Notes: generated by a model not told the origin, from the letters alone. Shown: positions 1 through 8,776, numbered from the stretch's first letter. The stretch: 64,000 nucleotides of DNA from Blautia sp. (GCA_017475035.1 JAFVGK010000087.1:1-64000); one strand, 5' to 3'. Numbers and translations: made by a program.

Positions 1-98
1 ACGCGAAGGATATATTTGGCATCGCTGGAAGAGTTGATTATTTTAGTACCTTCCTTCAGCAATTCTTCTGGATTGTGTATAAATGTGCGAGTGTTCAT
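1..98 (-). CDS. N-terminus of an unidentified protein, cut by the window edge
   Basis: An open frame starts at the ATG at 98 and runs off the left edge, giving 32 residues that begin MNTRTFIHNPEELLKEG. The start is supported by a GGAGG ribosome site eight bases upstream and a well-formed promoter at 119-147. The fragment resembles, from memory, the first residues of small helix-turn-helix proteins encoded beside transposases, but it is too short to name. No function is assigned. Confidence 0.6.
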   Translation of the reverse strand, partial: MNTRTFIHNPEELLKEGTKIINSSSDAKYILR

Positions 99-118
99 AA
101 TAGCCACCTCCACGATCT

Positions 119-147
119 ATTATAGACCATGGGGCGGAGCAATGCAA
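119..147 (-). promoter_or_regulatory. Promoter for the leftward partial gene
   Basis: On the minus strand TTGCAT and TATAAT are separated by exactly 17 bases (-35 at 142-147, -10 at 119-124). Transcription would start about a dozen bases before the ATG at 98, leaving a short leader with its ribosome site. Confidence 0.6.
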
Positions 148-668
148 TGGGCAATTATATATGTCGTTTACTATATAACCATATCAACCTGATTATTCGG
201 AATCATTTATCCTCAGCTGTATCCTCAGGTGATTGATGGGAAGAAAGACTTTTGCATTTATTTCTTCCGCGATACTAACCTGATTCAGGTAACAAAAGGT
301 CTTGTATCCATCCATATTCGGAGAGAATACAAGCCAGGTCTGAAGAAATGCTCATAAAAAAAACAGTTACGGAAGAAATCCCACTTCGTCCCCTTTATTA
401 TAATTGATATGAATTTCAAATGGTGTGCTGTCAGCACACATAACGTTGTCTTGTCGGAGAAAACCGCAAGGTAAAACAAAAGGTTTTTCTACTATCGTAA
501 TTCTGTCCTCTTAAAATCCTATCAGCAGAGGGGCATGCCCCCTGTGCCATCGGACCCTTGCACTATCGGACCAATCATCCATCTACACGAAAACGAAGCT
601 ATAACAAGTAATTAAGATCCGGTCAGTTGTCAGTCCACAGCAGTTGTCATGTGAATTATCATCTTATA
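148..668. other. Intergenic stretch without a convincing gene
   Basis: About 520 bases with stops in all frames at short spacing. Only small palindromes are seen, for example TGTGCTG/CAGCACA near 423-437 and a self-complementary GGGGCATGCCCC near 530. I see no gene, RNA or mobile element here. Confidence 0.5.
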
Positions 669-740
669 CCTTTACTTTTGGGATTGACGTTTCCTTAAAA
701 CCTTTACTTTAATCCATCGATAATCTATAATAAGTAAAGG
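669..740 (+). promoter_or_regulatory. Promoter with CCTTTACTT operator repeats, upstream of the HTH-Fic gene
   Basis: TTTACT at 703-708 and TATAAT at 726-731 are 17 bases apart, a good vegetative promoter. The nine-base sequence CCTTTACTT occurs at 669-677 and 701-709, and as its exact inverse AAGTAAAGG at 732-740. The 701-740 pair brackets the promoter, overlapping the -35 and lying just after the -10. This is a typical layout for repression. The downstream protein has an N-terminal helix-turn-helix, so autorepression is a reasonable inference. Confidence 0.6.
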
Positions 741-748
741 TCGCAAAG

Positions 749-940
749 GAGATTGATTTTCGCTTCAACATCCCAACTGCCGAAGCGGCAAAATCGTCAT
801 CCGAAGGCATTATGTCAACGTACAAAACTGCGTTTTGGGAGAAGGCATATTTTTCCATGGCTGTGTTTTTTGCAGGTGTGACTGCAAAATAGTCATACGT
901 GGTCAGTGAGTCAACAGACTCTACGTTTTGGAAGAAGGAG
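749..940 (+). repeat. Family A leader element (A1) followed by an A-prime variant
   Basis: The stretch 749-845 carries the family A signature: CTGCCGAAGCGGCAAAATC, then TCATCCGAAGGCATT, then GTCAACGTA and the small hairpin CAAAACTGCGTTTTG. A second diverged unit (about 845-940) has a Gly-rich hairpin region, GTGAGTCAAC and a run ending GGAAGAAGGAG, the ribosome site of the Fic gene. The second unit closely matches 63490-63592. The elements are transcribed in the same direction as the gene they precede. Confidence 0.7.
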
Positions 941-950
941 AAATGAGGGG

Positions 951-1865
951 ATGATTTCTTATGATGGTTTATACAAGCAGCTTAAGAAAAAAGGAATCAC
1001 AAAAACAGATCTGACATTGAATCTAGGGATTTCCTCCCGCACAATAGCGAAAATCGCTAAAGGCGAAAAGCTTTCAAACAGAACATTGGAGAAGATTGCC
1101 GCTTTTCTTGGTTGTGATGTACATTCCCTCTGCAGAGAAATATCCGACAATGCGATTCTTCAGATCCTTCGTGAAGAAAAAGAAAGCCAGATCTCCGGTG
1201 GTTTATATCATGAACTTCAGGTGCGAATGACCTACAACTCGAACCATATTGAAGGCAGCAAGCTTACAGAGGCTCAGACAAGGCTGATCTTTGAGACAAA
1301 TACTGTCGATGTGAGTGATGGTGTTCTGGTTGACGATATTCTGGAAACAGTTCATCACTTCCGGGCGATTGACTATGTGATTGACACGGCAGAAGAAAAA
1401 CTGACCGAGGAGATTATCAAGCACCTTCATTATATCGTTAAACACGATACAAAAGACTCTGCTTTGAGCTGGTTTGCTGCAGGCGACTATAAGCGCAGGG
1501 CAAACATGGTCGGAGGCCGGGAAACAACAAAGCCAAAAGATGTGCCGGCTCGCATGAAGGCGCTTCTGGCTGATTATAATGCTATGAGTGCAGTCACGAT
1601 CAATGATATAATTGCCCTTCATGCGGAATTCGAATACATTCACCCATTCCAGGATGGAAATGGAAGAGTAGGGCGGCTTGTTGCGCTGAAGGAGTGCCTG
1701 AGACACAATATTATTCCGTTTATTATCGAAGACAGTAAGAAGCATTTCTATTATCGCGGCTTATCTGAATGGAGAAATGAAAAGGGATGGCTGACGGATA
1801 CCTGTCTTGATGGCCAGGATACATTTATCCGGCTGCTGGATGTGTTGGATATACCGCACAAGTAA
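951..1865 (+). CDS. HTH-Fic family protein (likely AMP-transferase)
   Basis: A 304-residue protein. Residues 1-60 form an XRE-like helix-turn-helix (ITKTDLTLNLGISSRTIAKI), and the rest is a Fic domain with the complete catalytic motif HPFQDGNGRVGR. Fic proteins usually transfer AMP from ATP to a hydroxyl side chain of a target. The sequence SNHIEG fits the (S/T)xxxE(G/N) inhibitory motif. It lies before the Fic core, as in class II Fic proteins in which the glutamate blocks ATP binding. I chose the ATG at 951 over an in-frame GTG at 906 because the HTH begins right after it and a purine-rich ribosome site precedes it. No antitoxin gene is adjacent. The upstream inverted repeats suggest self-regulation. 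Target unknown. Confidence 0.9.
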   Translation: MISYDGLYKQLKKKGITKTDLTLNLGISSRTIAKIAKGEKLSNRTLEKIAAFLGCDVHSLCREISDNAILQILREEKESQISGGLYHELQVRMTYNSNHIEGSKLTEAQTRLIFETNTVDVSDGVLVDDILETVHHFRAIDYVIDTAEEKLTEEIIKHLHYIVKHDTKDSALSWFAAGDYKRRANMVGGRETTKPKDVPARMKALLADYNAMSAVTINDIIALHAEFEYIHPFQDGNGRVGRLVALKECLRHNIIPFIIEDSKKHFYYRGLSEWRNEKGWLTDTCLDGQDTFIRLLDVLDIPHK

Positions 1866-1960
1866 AGATGTGATCTGCCTTTTGTTAATCATCCGACCTG
1901 TGTGCTTTTTATTGCAGCGAAATATGGCAGAGTGAAGCCCGTCCAACCTCCGCCCTCCGG

Positions 1961-2055
1961 TGGGATCGTTCGCCGACAGGCGAAATACTACATTACGCCG
2001 TCCCTGCCATATGAACGGCAACAGCCCCGAGAAATCATCTCCCGGGGCTGTTGCC
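1961..2055 (+). terminator. Family R fold followed by a strong stem-loop (between convergent genes)
   Basis: The stretch 1961-2010 contains TCGCCGACAGGCGA, a perfect five-pair hairpin with a GACA loop. It is enclosed by GGGA and TCCC and followed by CTGCCATA. The same module recurs at 20239 and 63617. Immediately after it, 2017-2055 forms a long hairpin (GGCAACAGCCCCG with CGGGGCTGTTGCC), then pyrimidine-rich sequence. It lies between the ends of the Fic gene and the pectinesterase gene, so it probably terminates transcription. The role of the conserved upstream fold is unknown. Confidence 0.6.
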
Positions 2056-2193
2056 ATCTTGTTCCTGTCTTCTTTTTACTTTATTCTCACTTGCTTCTCT
2101 TTCGACCAGGTAGAGTAATACTTTACTTTCGCCACAGTTTTGTATGTCCGGATCCGAAGATAATATGTTTTCCGGGAATCGATGCCTTATCAT

Positions 2194-3228
2194 TTAGCTA
2201 TGTAGTTGTAGTACCAGCTCTTTCGCAAAGCCTGCAATTTCATCTTCCTTCAGTTGTCTGGAAAAAGAAGCCCGTTTCAATGAGGCGCCTTCTCCTCTGT
2301 TTTGATACTCCGCAAAAAAGGCGGTTTTTTCAATCCCGGATGTCTGCCAGTCATCCCAGCCTGCTTCTTCAATCTGCGGGCCCATTTCACAGTTCAGGAA
2401 AACGACTTTCGCGTATTCTCTCCAGGGTCTTCCCAGATAAAATCCTCTGACACGCTCATCTCCCGTAATCCGGCAGTTTTGAAATACATAACCGTACTCC
2501 TGCCCTTCCGGCGTGGATGCTGCCGTAATATATCCCAAAGGCCGCGGATTTTTCTCATATTCCTTAAGAAACTCTTCCTCTTCTCCTTTTCGGCATGGCA
2601 AGACACAGCGAATCAGGCAATTCTCAAAGTAAGCTGTAGCGCTTCCAAAGATAAAGTCAACATTGCCTTCGATCTCGCAGTCATGATAATATTGCCTCCC
2701 GTTTATCCTGGGAGCATATTCCAGAGGACCGCGAAACCCTCCCGGAATCTTCTCCTTCTCCGGCAAAGGTCCGGTAAACAGCGTATCCTGCTGTCCAATC
2801 AATCGTACACGGTCAAATTTCAGCCGGTCTCCGTCAGCATAAAGGGCAATGCATTGTCCGGCCTCTTTTCCCGGACCGGCAGAATTCTCGATCGTCAGGT
2901 TGGATAATTTCACGTCTGATGCATGCAAAAAGAAAGTCTGCGTCCTGAAAGTTCCCCTCTTTTCTCCATCCGGCAAAATTTCAACTGCCCTGGCATCTGC
3001 CGTAATTACCGTATCGGAAGGATGGTCTCCCTCTCCTTTCAAGATGACATGGGAGCGCTCCAGACTGACTCTCTCCCTGTAAACCCCTGGTGCCAGGTGA
3101 ATGCAGACCGGCTCTTCACCGTTATCCAAGGAGGAAAGCGCATCAGAAACAGACGAAAACCACACACAGTCCTTCCGGTCTTTTACTACATCCGCGGCAT
3201 CCCTCTTCCCAACACAAATATCCTTCAC
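2194..3228 (-). CDS. Pectin methylesterase (carbohydrate esterase family 8), cytoplasmic
   Basis: A 344-residue right-handed beta-helix enzyme that removes methyl groups from galacturonate residues of pectin. The family signatures are present: GQQDTLF (catalytic Asp), VDFIFGSA (nucleophile Asp) and LGRPW (substrate-binding Arg). It has no signal peptide, so it should act on imported methylated oligogalacturonides. The start is the GTG at 3228, seven bases after GGAAGGAGG. An in-frame TTG further upstream overlaps this ribosome site and is rejected. The gene lies at the distal end of the pectin locus but has its own family A leader and is separated from kduD by a terminator-like hairpin. Confidence 0.93.
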   Translation of the reverse strand: MKDICVGKRDAADVVKDRKDCVWFSSVSDALSSLDNGEEPVCIHLAPGVYRERVSLERSHVILKGEGDHPSDTVITADARAVEILPDGEKRGTFRTQTFFLHASDVKLSNLTIENSAGPGKEAGQCIALYADGDRLKFDRVRLIGQQDTLFTGPLPEKEKIPGGFRGPLEYAPRINGRQYYHDCEIEGNVDFIFGSATAYFENCLIRCVLPCRKGEEEEFLKEYEKNPRPLGYITAASTPEGQEYGYVFQNCRITGDERVRGFYLGRPWREYAKVVFLNCEMGPQIEEAGWDDWQTSGIEKTAFFAEYQNRGEGASLKRASFSRQLKEDEIAGFAKELVLQLHS

Positions 3229-3235
3229 GCATCTG

Positions 3236-3333
3236 CCTCCTTCCAAAACGCAGTTTTGTACATTAACTCAATCTCTTCGGATGACGATTTTGCTGCTTCG
3301 GCAGCTGGACTGCCGAAAACAAAATCAGTCTCC
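3236..3333 (-). repeat. Family A leader element (A2) before the pectin methylesterase
   Basis: Read on the minus strand it begins GAGACTGATTTTG, forms a long hairpin whose arms are CGGCAG and CTGCCG, and continues AAAATCGTCATCCGAAGAG. It then has the small hairpin CAAAACTGCGTTTTG and ends in GGAAGGAGG, the ribosome site of the gene. This is one of the most complete copies. Confidence 0.75.
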
Positions 3334-3551
3334 ATTTCTGAACGTAGAACACCAACCTCATTCTTCGTTTCAGCCTGACTCCTTGACTTCCTCAGTATCC
3401 ATCATGCCCCACACGCTTAACACCACCATAAATGAAAGTGAGGTCACGGATGCATCCCATTATAACCACTCCCCTCTCAGGGCGGCTGACTTCAAAGAAA
3501 ATTGAAACAGTTCTGCCTGGTGTTTTTCTATAAGAATCCACATTTCAACAT

Positions 3552-3602
3552 GAGGGACGGTTTATGGTTTCACATCCTGTGAACGCCAAAAACCGTCCCT
3601 CC
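3552..3602 (-). terminator. Stem-loop after kduD
   Basis: GAGGGACGGTT pairs with AACCGTCCCTC around a loop of roughly 29 bases containing a smaller hairpin. It lies 21 bases beyond the kduD stop. No strong T-run is seen on the minus strand, so it may instead protect the mRNA end. Confidence 0.55.
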
Positions 3603-3622
3603 CTTTAAACTTTATACGTTTT

Positions 3623-4423
3623 TTACGGCTGCTTGCCGATATAAGCAAGAATACCGCCGTCTACGTAAAGGATATGTCCATTCACAAAATCAGATGCCTC
3701 TGATGCAAGGAACACAGCAGCACCCATGAGGTCCTCCGGATCTCCCCAGCGCTCTGCCGGCGTCTTTGCGAGAATAAAGCTGTCAAACGGATGACGGCTT
3801 CCATCCGCCTGCCGTTCACGAAGCGGGGCCGTCTGCGGCGTAGCGATATACCCAGGCCCGATACCGTTGCACTGGATATTGTACTGGCCATATTCAGAAG
3901 CAATGTTCTTGGTGAGCATCTTCAGTCCGCCCTTTGCGGCAGCATAAGCGGAAACCGTCTCTCTGCCCAGCTCGCTCATCATCGAGCAGATATTGATGAT
4001 CTTGCCGCTCTTCTTTTCCATCATATCCGGAAGGACAGCTTTGGACATAATAAACGCCGCGGTAAGGTCGATATCAATAACCTGACGGAAATCTTCACTG
4101 GACATTTCCGTCATAGGGATTCTCTTAATGATGCCCGCATTGTTTACCAGGATGTCCACGCTGCCCAGATCTGCCTTGATATCAGCAACCATTTTAGCAA
4201 CCTCATCCTCACGGGTTACGTCGCAGATATATCCCTTTGCCTCAATGCCCTTTTCCGCATAAGCGGCCAGAGCCTTATCCATATGCTCCTGGCCTCTGCA
4301 GTTAAAAGCGATCTTTGCGCCTGCTCCGGCAAGACCCTCCGCAATCGCGAAACCAATGCCATAGGCTGCTCCGGTAACCAGAGCCACCTTACCCTCCAGG
4401 GAGAACTTCTTTAAAATATCCAT
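3623..4423 (-). CDS. kduD: 2-dehydro-3-deoxy-D-gluconate 5-dehydrogenase, SDR family
   Basis: A 266-residue classical short-chain dehydrogenase. It has the nucleotide-binding TGAAYGIG, the structural NNAG, a catalytic Ser in NICSMMSE and YAAAK. It is expected to reduce 5-keto-4-deoxy derivatives with NAD(P)H to 2-keto-3-deoxygluconate. Homologues in clostridia are often labelled gluconate 5-dehydrogenase. The assignment to KduD rests mainly on kduI directly upstream and on the surrounding pectin genes. The gap to kduI is about 190 bases and carries a degraded family M copy, so the two genes may be co-transcribed but not tightly coupled. Confidence 0.85.
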   Translation of the reverse strand: MDILKKFSLEGKVALVTGAAYGIGFAIAEGLAGAGAKIAFNCRGQEHMDKALAAYAEKGIEAKGYICDVTREDEVAKMVADIKADLGSVDILVNNAGIIKRIPMTEMSSEDFRQVIDIDLTAAFIMSKAVLPDMMEKKSGKIINICSMMSELGRETVSAYAAAKGGLKMLTKNIASEYGQYNIQCNGIGPGYIATPQTAPLRERQADGSRHPFDSFILAKTPAERWGDPEDLMGAAVFLASEASDFVNGHILYVDGGILAYIGKQP

Positions 4424-4484
4424 TAGTCATCACTCCTTGTTAAAACTGTTTTCACGTTCCAATAATTGAAAAACATTTCAAAAC

Positions 4485-4521
4485 TTATAGTATACACACG
4501 AATTTACTGCAGAAAGATGCC
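4485..4521 (+). repeat. Truncated family M (MITE-like) element
   Basis: TTATAGTATACACACGAATT followed by TACTGC matches the first 30 or so bases of the full family M copies at 49723 and 59724 (which read GTATGCGCACGAATTTACTG). The rest of the element is not recognisable. Confidence 0.45.
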
Positions 4522-4612
4522 AGACAAAGCTGTCTATTATTCACTTCATAGACCACATCAAAATAGTCTCACTTAGGAATAAATACCGCATAAAACGGAA
4601 GCAAATATATCA

Positions 4613-5455
4613 TTACCTCAGCTCCGTCGTCGGAATATTGTCCATATCATCAAACGCCTGATTCTCGCCGCCCATAGCCCAGATAAAGGTATAATTGCTT
4701 GTACCCGCGCCGGCATGGATGCTCCAGGACGGACTGATGACCGCTTCCTCATTCTGCATGACGATATGTCTGGTCTCCTGTCCTTCGCCCATCATATGGA
4801 AAACGACATTATCCTTCGGGATCTCAAAGTACATATAGATTTCCATTCTGCGCTCATGCGTATGAGCCGGCATGGTATTCCATACGCTGCCCGGCTCCAG
4901 AACTGTCATACCCATGGAAAGCTGGCAGGTCTTCAGAACATCCGGGTGAATAAACTGATTGATGGTACGCTTATTGGAAGTCTCCATTGCGCCAAGAGGA
5001 CGCTTTGCTGCCTTCTCGATCGGAATGAAAGTCGTCTTGTACGCACAGTGAGCCGGAGCGCTGACCATATAAAACTTGGCCGGGTTCGAAGCATCAAGGC
5101 TCTTAAAGGTAACCTTCTTTGTTCCCTGCGTCACATAGAGGCAATCCTTGTAATTCATGTTGAAGGTTTCCTCATCCGCGCAGACAACGCCGGGGCCGCC
5201 GATATTAAACATGCCAAGCTCCCTGCGCTCAAGCAGATAAGTGGTTCCGAAATTATGCCATACATCAATGCCCTTGTCGATCGAGACTTCTTCATTTACC
5301 GGCATACAGCCAAGGGTAACCATACGGTCCACATGAGAATAAACGGCGACAACCTGGTCCGCCTGATACAGACCGGTAATCAGAAACTCATCACGAAGCT
5401 CCTGTGTGGTATAGCGCTTTACATCTCTCTGGTTTACGGAATATCTGATATCCAT
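4613..5455 (-). CDS. kduI: 5-dehydro-4-deoxy-D-glucuronate isomerase
   Basis: A 280-residue cupin-fold isomerase, the usual length for KduI. It converts 4-deoxy-L-threo-5-hexosulose uronate, the product of unsaturated uronyl hydrolases, to 3-deoxy-D-glycero-2,5-hexodiulosonate. Metal ligands are visible in PAHTHERRMEIYMYF, and the C-terminal sequence IHAGAGTSNYTFIWAMGGEN is characteristic. It sits just upstream of kduD. Together with the GH105 enzyme at 17138-18232 this reconstructs the route from unsaturated galacturonides to 2-keto-3-deoxygluconate. Confidence 0.95.
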   Translation of the reverse strand: MDIRYSVNQRDVKRYTTQELRDEFLITGLYQADQVVAVYSHVDRMVTLGCMPVNEEVSIDKGIDVWHNFGTTYLLERRELGMFNIGGPGVVCADEETFNMNYKDCLYVTQGTKKVTFKSLDASNPAKFYMVSAPAHCAYKTTFIPIEKAAKRPLGAMETSNKRTINQFIHPDVLKTCQLSMGMTVLEPGSVWNTMPAHTHERRMEIYMYFEIPKDNVVFHMMGEGQETRHIVMQNEEAVISPSWSIHAGAGTSNYTFIWAMGGENQAFDDMDNIPTTELR

Positions 5456-5496
5456 TTTAATCGCATCCTTTCTATAATCAAAATTAACAGACCTCT

Positions 5497-5555
5497 GCGC
5501 GGCTCTGCAATTTCATGGCAGAGGATTCATCCGGCCTCTGCCCCGTGAGCCGCGC
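5497..5555 (-). other. Structured leader before kduI
   Basis: On the minus strand GCGCGGCTC (5547-5555) pairs with GAGCCGCGC (5497-5505), enclosing a second stem CAGAGG/CCTCTG (5519-5540). It lies about 40 bases upstream of the kduI start and just after the terminator of the ATPase gene. It could be a processing or stabilising hairpin, or part of a regulatory leader. No known riboswitch was recognised. Confidence 0.4.
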
Positions 5556-5601
5556 GTCAGTTCTGCTGAAATCTTCCTTTGTGCGGCTCTGCGATAACAA
5601 A

Positions 5602-5647
5602 GGACGGTTCTTCCCTTGCCGGGAATCGCAAGAAAAAGAACCGTCCC
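5602..5647 (-). terminator. Terminator-like hairpin after the sugar ABC ATPase gene
   Basis: GGGACGGTTC pairs with GAACCGTCC on the minus strand, followed by TTTGTT. It begins 18 bases after the stop codon of the ATPase gene. Confidence 0.6.
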
Positions 5648-5664
5648 GTTTCACATTTGACAGA

Positions 5665-6744
5665 TCAGTCGATAACCAGCTCTGTCTCCTTGTCGAACAG
5701 ATAGACACTCTCGTACGGAATCGAGAACTGAATCTCTGTATCGATCTCAGGAGTATCATGCGGATCCACTTTGAGGATCGCGTTATCTTCCTGCATCTTG
5801 ATATAAACGTTCGTGTTGTCGCCGAGCATTTCAGTCAGCTCTACCATCGCGTTAAGCGTATAGGCGTTTTCCTTCTCTCCAAGGACAATCGCCTCCGGGC
5901 GGAACCCGAACACAAGCTCCTTGCCTTCCAGAGCGGAGATTTTGTCGCCGCATTTCGCCGCAAGATCCAGAACCGCGCCGCCGACATTCACCTTGCCGTC
6001 CTTCACGACGACATTCACAAAGTTCATCGGCGGTTCGCCGATGAAGCCTGCCACAAATACATTTGCCGGATGGAAATACAGTTCATACGGAGTACCCGCC
6101 TGCTGTACATAGCCATCCTTCATAACCACGATCCGGTCGGCCATGGTCATAGCCTCGGTCTGGTCATGCGTGACATAGATCGTAGTCGCGCCGGTTTCCC
6201 TGTGGATCTGGGTAATCTCGGAACGCATCGTTACACGCTGTTTTGCATCCAGGTTGGACAGAGGCTCGTCCATGAGGAAAATACCTACCTTGCGGATGAT
6301 CGCGCGCCCGATCGCGACACGCTGACGCTGGCCGCCTGACAGAGCACGCGGAAGACGATCCAGATAATCGGTCAGACCAAGGATCCTGGCGGTATTCCTG
6401 ACCTTCTCATCAATATAGTCTTCATCTGCGCCCTGCAGCTCCAGACCGAATGCGATGTTGTCATAAACTGTCATCTGCGGGTACAATGCATAGCTCTGGA
6501 ATACCATCGCGATGCCTCGTTCCCTGGGACCCCATTCATTTGCCCTCTCGCCGTCAATGAGGAACTCACCATTGCTGATATCCTCCAGGCCGGCGATCAT
6601 ACGCAGCGTCGTGGACTTGCCACAGCCTGAAGGCCCGACAAAGACGATGAATTCACCCTTTTCCATCTCAAGGTTAAAATCATGAACGGCATGGAAACCG
6701 TTTGGATAAATCTTATTGATTTTCTTCAGTGTCAGATATGCCAT
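5665..6744 (-). CDS. Sugar ABC transporter ATPase, MsmX/UgpC type (copy 1)
   Basis: A 359-residue ATPase with Walker A GPSGCGKSTT, signature LSGGQRQRVAIGRA, Walker B FLMDEPLSNLD, a switch His in YVTHDQTEA and a C-terminal TOBE region (about 235-359). MsmX-type ATPases energise CUT1 sugar importers. In Bacillus one such protein serves several permeases, including the LplB/LplC-like pectin-oligomer systems. The start is supported by AGGAGG. A second ATPase of the same type lies at 9946-11025, and which of them drives the permease pair is open. Confidence 0.93.
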   Translation of the reverse strand: MAYLTLKKINKIYPNGFHAVHDFNLEMEKGEFIVFVGPSGCGKSTTLRMIAGLEDISNGEFLIDGERANEWGPRERGIAMVFQSYALYPQMTVYDNIAFGLELQGADEDYIDEKVRNTARILGLTDYLDRLPRALSGGQRQRVAIGRAIIRKVGIFLMDEPLSNLDAKQRVTMRSEITQIHRETGATTIYVTHDQTEAMTMADRIVVMKDGYVQQAGTPYELYFHPANVFVAGFIGEPPMNFVNVVVKDGKVNVGGAVLDLAAKCGDKISALEGKELVFGFRPEAIVLGEKENAYTLNAMVELTEMLGDNTNVYIKMQEDNAILKVDPHDTPEIDTEIQFSIPYESVYLFDKETELVID

Positions 6745-7032
6745 ATCTGCGTACCTCCTATGGATTCACGGCAGCGCCTCATATCGGAACCGGCCGGGCT
6801 GAACCCGGGCCGTGAACCCGTTTTTTAGGATCCATTTTATTTACGGATGAATCCTTGGTTAACTCCGATACAACTGCTCATTTACAGCTGCACAACATTT
6901 TCTTTTCGCAGGAAGCGGAATGTTTTCCTTTTCTATTGCTTCCTGCGGGATCAAAGGATGTTCCTTTCGGATTTCCTCTGTTCCTTTTCATCATAAAAAA
7001 CCTGCCGGAATCATTCATTACCGGCCAATTCC

Positions 7033-8592
7033 TTACACAAAGCCTTCCGTAATGACCTCGTCGCAATGATCCGTGATCAGCTTTTCTCCGTCCACGCCTT
7101 CCAGCGAAACATCTTCAATATGCACCTCACGGACATGATCCAGATACAGGCCTAAGCGGCAGCGTTCTTTCGCGAAGTTTTCCATTGCGGGGATTCCCGG
7201 CTTTGCATCCTTTGCGAAGGACACCTTCACCTTGCGGAACTCCACCTTTTCAATCGGCATCTCCGGGAGACCGTCGATATAGCAGGCAGCCACTTCCGCA
7301 TCCGTACATTCGATGTTGCTGAAGCAGAAGCTGCCGAGGCTCGGCGTCCTGTCATCCACAGGAAGCTCTTCCCTGGAATACACATATTCCGTATAGCGGT
7401 CCGGATCACAGCAATTATAGTACATATTGATGACGAAAGGAGTCAGCACGCCCTCCATGCGGATCCGTTCAAACAGAACCGCGTCAATCCGGCTGTTTTT
7501 GCCGCGGCCTCGTCTGGTCTTGATCCGAAGCCCGCGGTCCGTATTGCGGAAATAGCAGTGGGAAACCGTCAGGTGACGCACTCCCGCGCCGATCTCGCTT
7601 CCTAAGGTAATCGCGCCGTGGCCATGCTCCATCAGACAGTTGCGGATCATGTGATGATCCGCGGGCTGATTATATTTCTGCCCCAGTTCGATTTTACCGG
7701 ATTTGATCGCGATGCAGTCATCACCGACGCTGAATTTACAGCCGACGATCTTTACGTGATCGCAGGATTCCGGATCCAGGGCATCCGTATTCGGACTGAC
7801 CTTTGGCGCGGAAACAGAGATGTCATAAAAACCCAGATCCTTGGAAAAGAACGGATGCAGCTGCCAGGACGCGGAATTGCAGGCGTGGATGCCGTGTATC
7901 GTCACGGATTTGCAGTGATTGAGGAAGATCAGCCGCGGCCTTGCAGCCGGGAAGGACTCAAAATTCTTCCAGAAATCACTGTTCTGTGCATTGCCGTCCA
8001 CCGTACCGGGACCTACGATCGTGATATCCCTTGCATACTCTGCCGTGATCAAAGCCTGATACATCGGAACAGCGAGTCCCTCAAAGGTACCGATCAGAAT
8101 ATCCTTTCCTTTATCCTGGTCTTTAACGACCCCCGGAATAATCGGATAGCTTTCCCGATCCACAGAGCCGAGCAGCGTCGCGCCTTCCGTGAACTGGAGA
8201 ATGATATGATTCTTCAGCATCAGTGGGAAGGTCAGATAAGTCCCCGCAGGGAAAATCAGGCGCCCGCCCTTCGGCAGACAGTTGATCGCATTCTGGATCG
8301 CGGTCGTATCATTCGTGACTCCGTCTCCCTTTGCTCCAAACTCGCGCACGTCAACCGCGCAGGATTCAGAAGCAGTGCGGAAGGTTACTTTTCCGCGCAC
8401 CTCTTTTCCCTTTACCTCAACCGAATAGTCTGTCGACGGCGTCAGGTCAAAAAGAGAAAAAACATTGGTATCCCCATCCTTCACATGCTGTCCGTTCAGC
8501 CAGATCTCATATGCGGATGGAGCATAATATGGTTCATCGTTAATAATCTCAAAACATGCGGATATCGTCCCGGTAAATAAAACCTGGAGCAT
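7033..8592 (-). CDS. Polygalacturonase (glycoside hydrolase family 28), cytoplasmic
   Basis: A 519-residue enzyme. Residues 1-75 form a small beta-rich, FnIII-like region (LTPSTDYSVEVKG), followed by the pectate-hydrolase beta-helix that starts at REFGAKGDG. Catalytic motifs are NTDALD, GDDCIAIKSG, GHGAITLGSE and RIKTRRG, covering the three Asp, the His and the Arg-x-Lys of GH28. The family hydrolyses alpha-1,4-galacturonan; FnIII-bearing bacterial members are often exo-acting. There is no signal peptide. The start is the ATG at 8592 behind GGGAGGAGG. A family A leader lies immediately upstream. Confidence 0.93.
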   Translation of the reverse strand: MLQVLFTGTISACFEIINDEPYYAPSAYEIWLNGQHVKDGDTNVFSLFDLTPSTDYSVEVKGKEVRGKVTFRTASESCAVDVREFGAKGDGVTNDTTAIQNAINCLPKGGRLIFPAGTYLTFPLMLKNHIILQFTEGATLLGSVDRESYPIIPGVVKDQDKGKDILIGTFEGLAVPMYQALITAEYARDITIVGPGTVDGNAQNSDFWKNFESFPAARPRLIFLNHCKSVTIHGIHACNSASWQLHPFFSKDLGFYDISVSAPKVSPNTDALDPESCDHVKIVGCKFSVGDDCIAIKSGKIELGQKYNQPADHHMIRNCLMEHGHGAITLGSEIGAGVRHLTVSHCYFRNTDRGLRIKTRRGRGKNSRIDAVLFERIRMEGVLTPFVINMYYNCCDPDRYTEYVYSREELPVDDRTPSLGSFCFSNIECTDAEVAACYIDGLPEMPIEKVEFRKVKVSFAKDAKPGIPAMENFAKERCRLGLYLDHVREVHIEDVSLEGVDGEKLITDHCDEVITEGFV

Positions 8593-8598
8593 ATCTTT

Positions 8599-8755
8599 CC
8601 TCCTCCCAGAACAAAGCTTTGTCCGTTGGCTCAATGTCTTCGGATGACGATTTTGCTGCTCCGGCAGCCGGGCTGCCGAAGACGAAACCAGTCTCCTCTC
8701 AGAATACGGTTTTATGACTGTCAGATTGTTTTCGGAAGATGTTCTTGCTGCCTGA
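8599..8755 (-). repeat. Family A leader element (A3) with a degraded second copy
   Basis: The stretch 8599-8695, read on the minus strand, has GAGACTGGTTTCG, the CGGCAG...CTGCCG hairpin and AAAATCGTCATCCGAAGAC. It then has ATTGAGCCAACGGACAAAGCTTTGT and the ribosome site GGGAGGAGG of the GH28 gene. Its small hairpin is ACAAAGCTTTGT instead of CAAAAC/GTTTTG, so both arms changed together. A weaker copy of the 3' half occupies 8694-8755. Confidence 0.7.
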
Positions 8756-8776
8756 GCAGAAACCCTTTGTCCGGAT

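Noticed and set aside
285-479. Open frame of 64 codons on the minus strand
   Set aside because: No ribosome site, no similarity to known proteins, biased A/T composition.
906-950. Earlier GTG start for the Fic protein
   Set aside because: It lies inside the repeat leader, adds residues not typical of the HTH, and the ATG at 951 has the better ribosome site.
1961-2010. Possible known riboswitch
   Set aside because: I compared from memory with purine, TPP, SAM, FMN, ZTP, fluoride, guanidine and c-di-GMP types and saw no match, so it is reported only as an unknown fold.
1902-3505. Several plus-strand open frames across the pectinesterase region
   Set aside because: They are antisense to the esterase or run through hairpins and have no family features.
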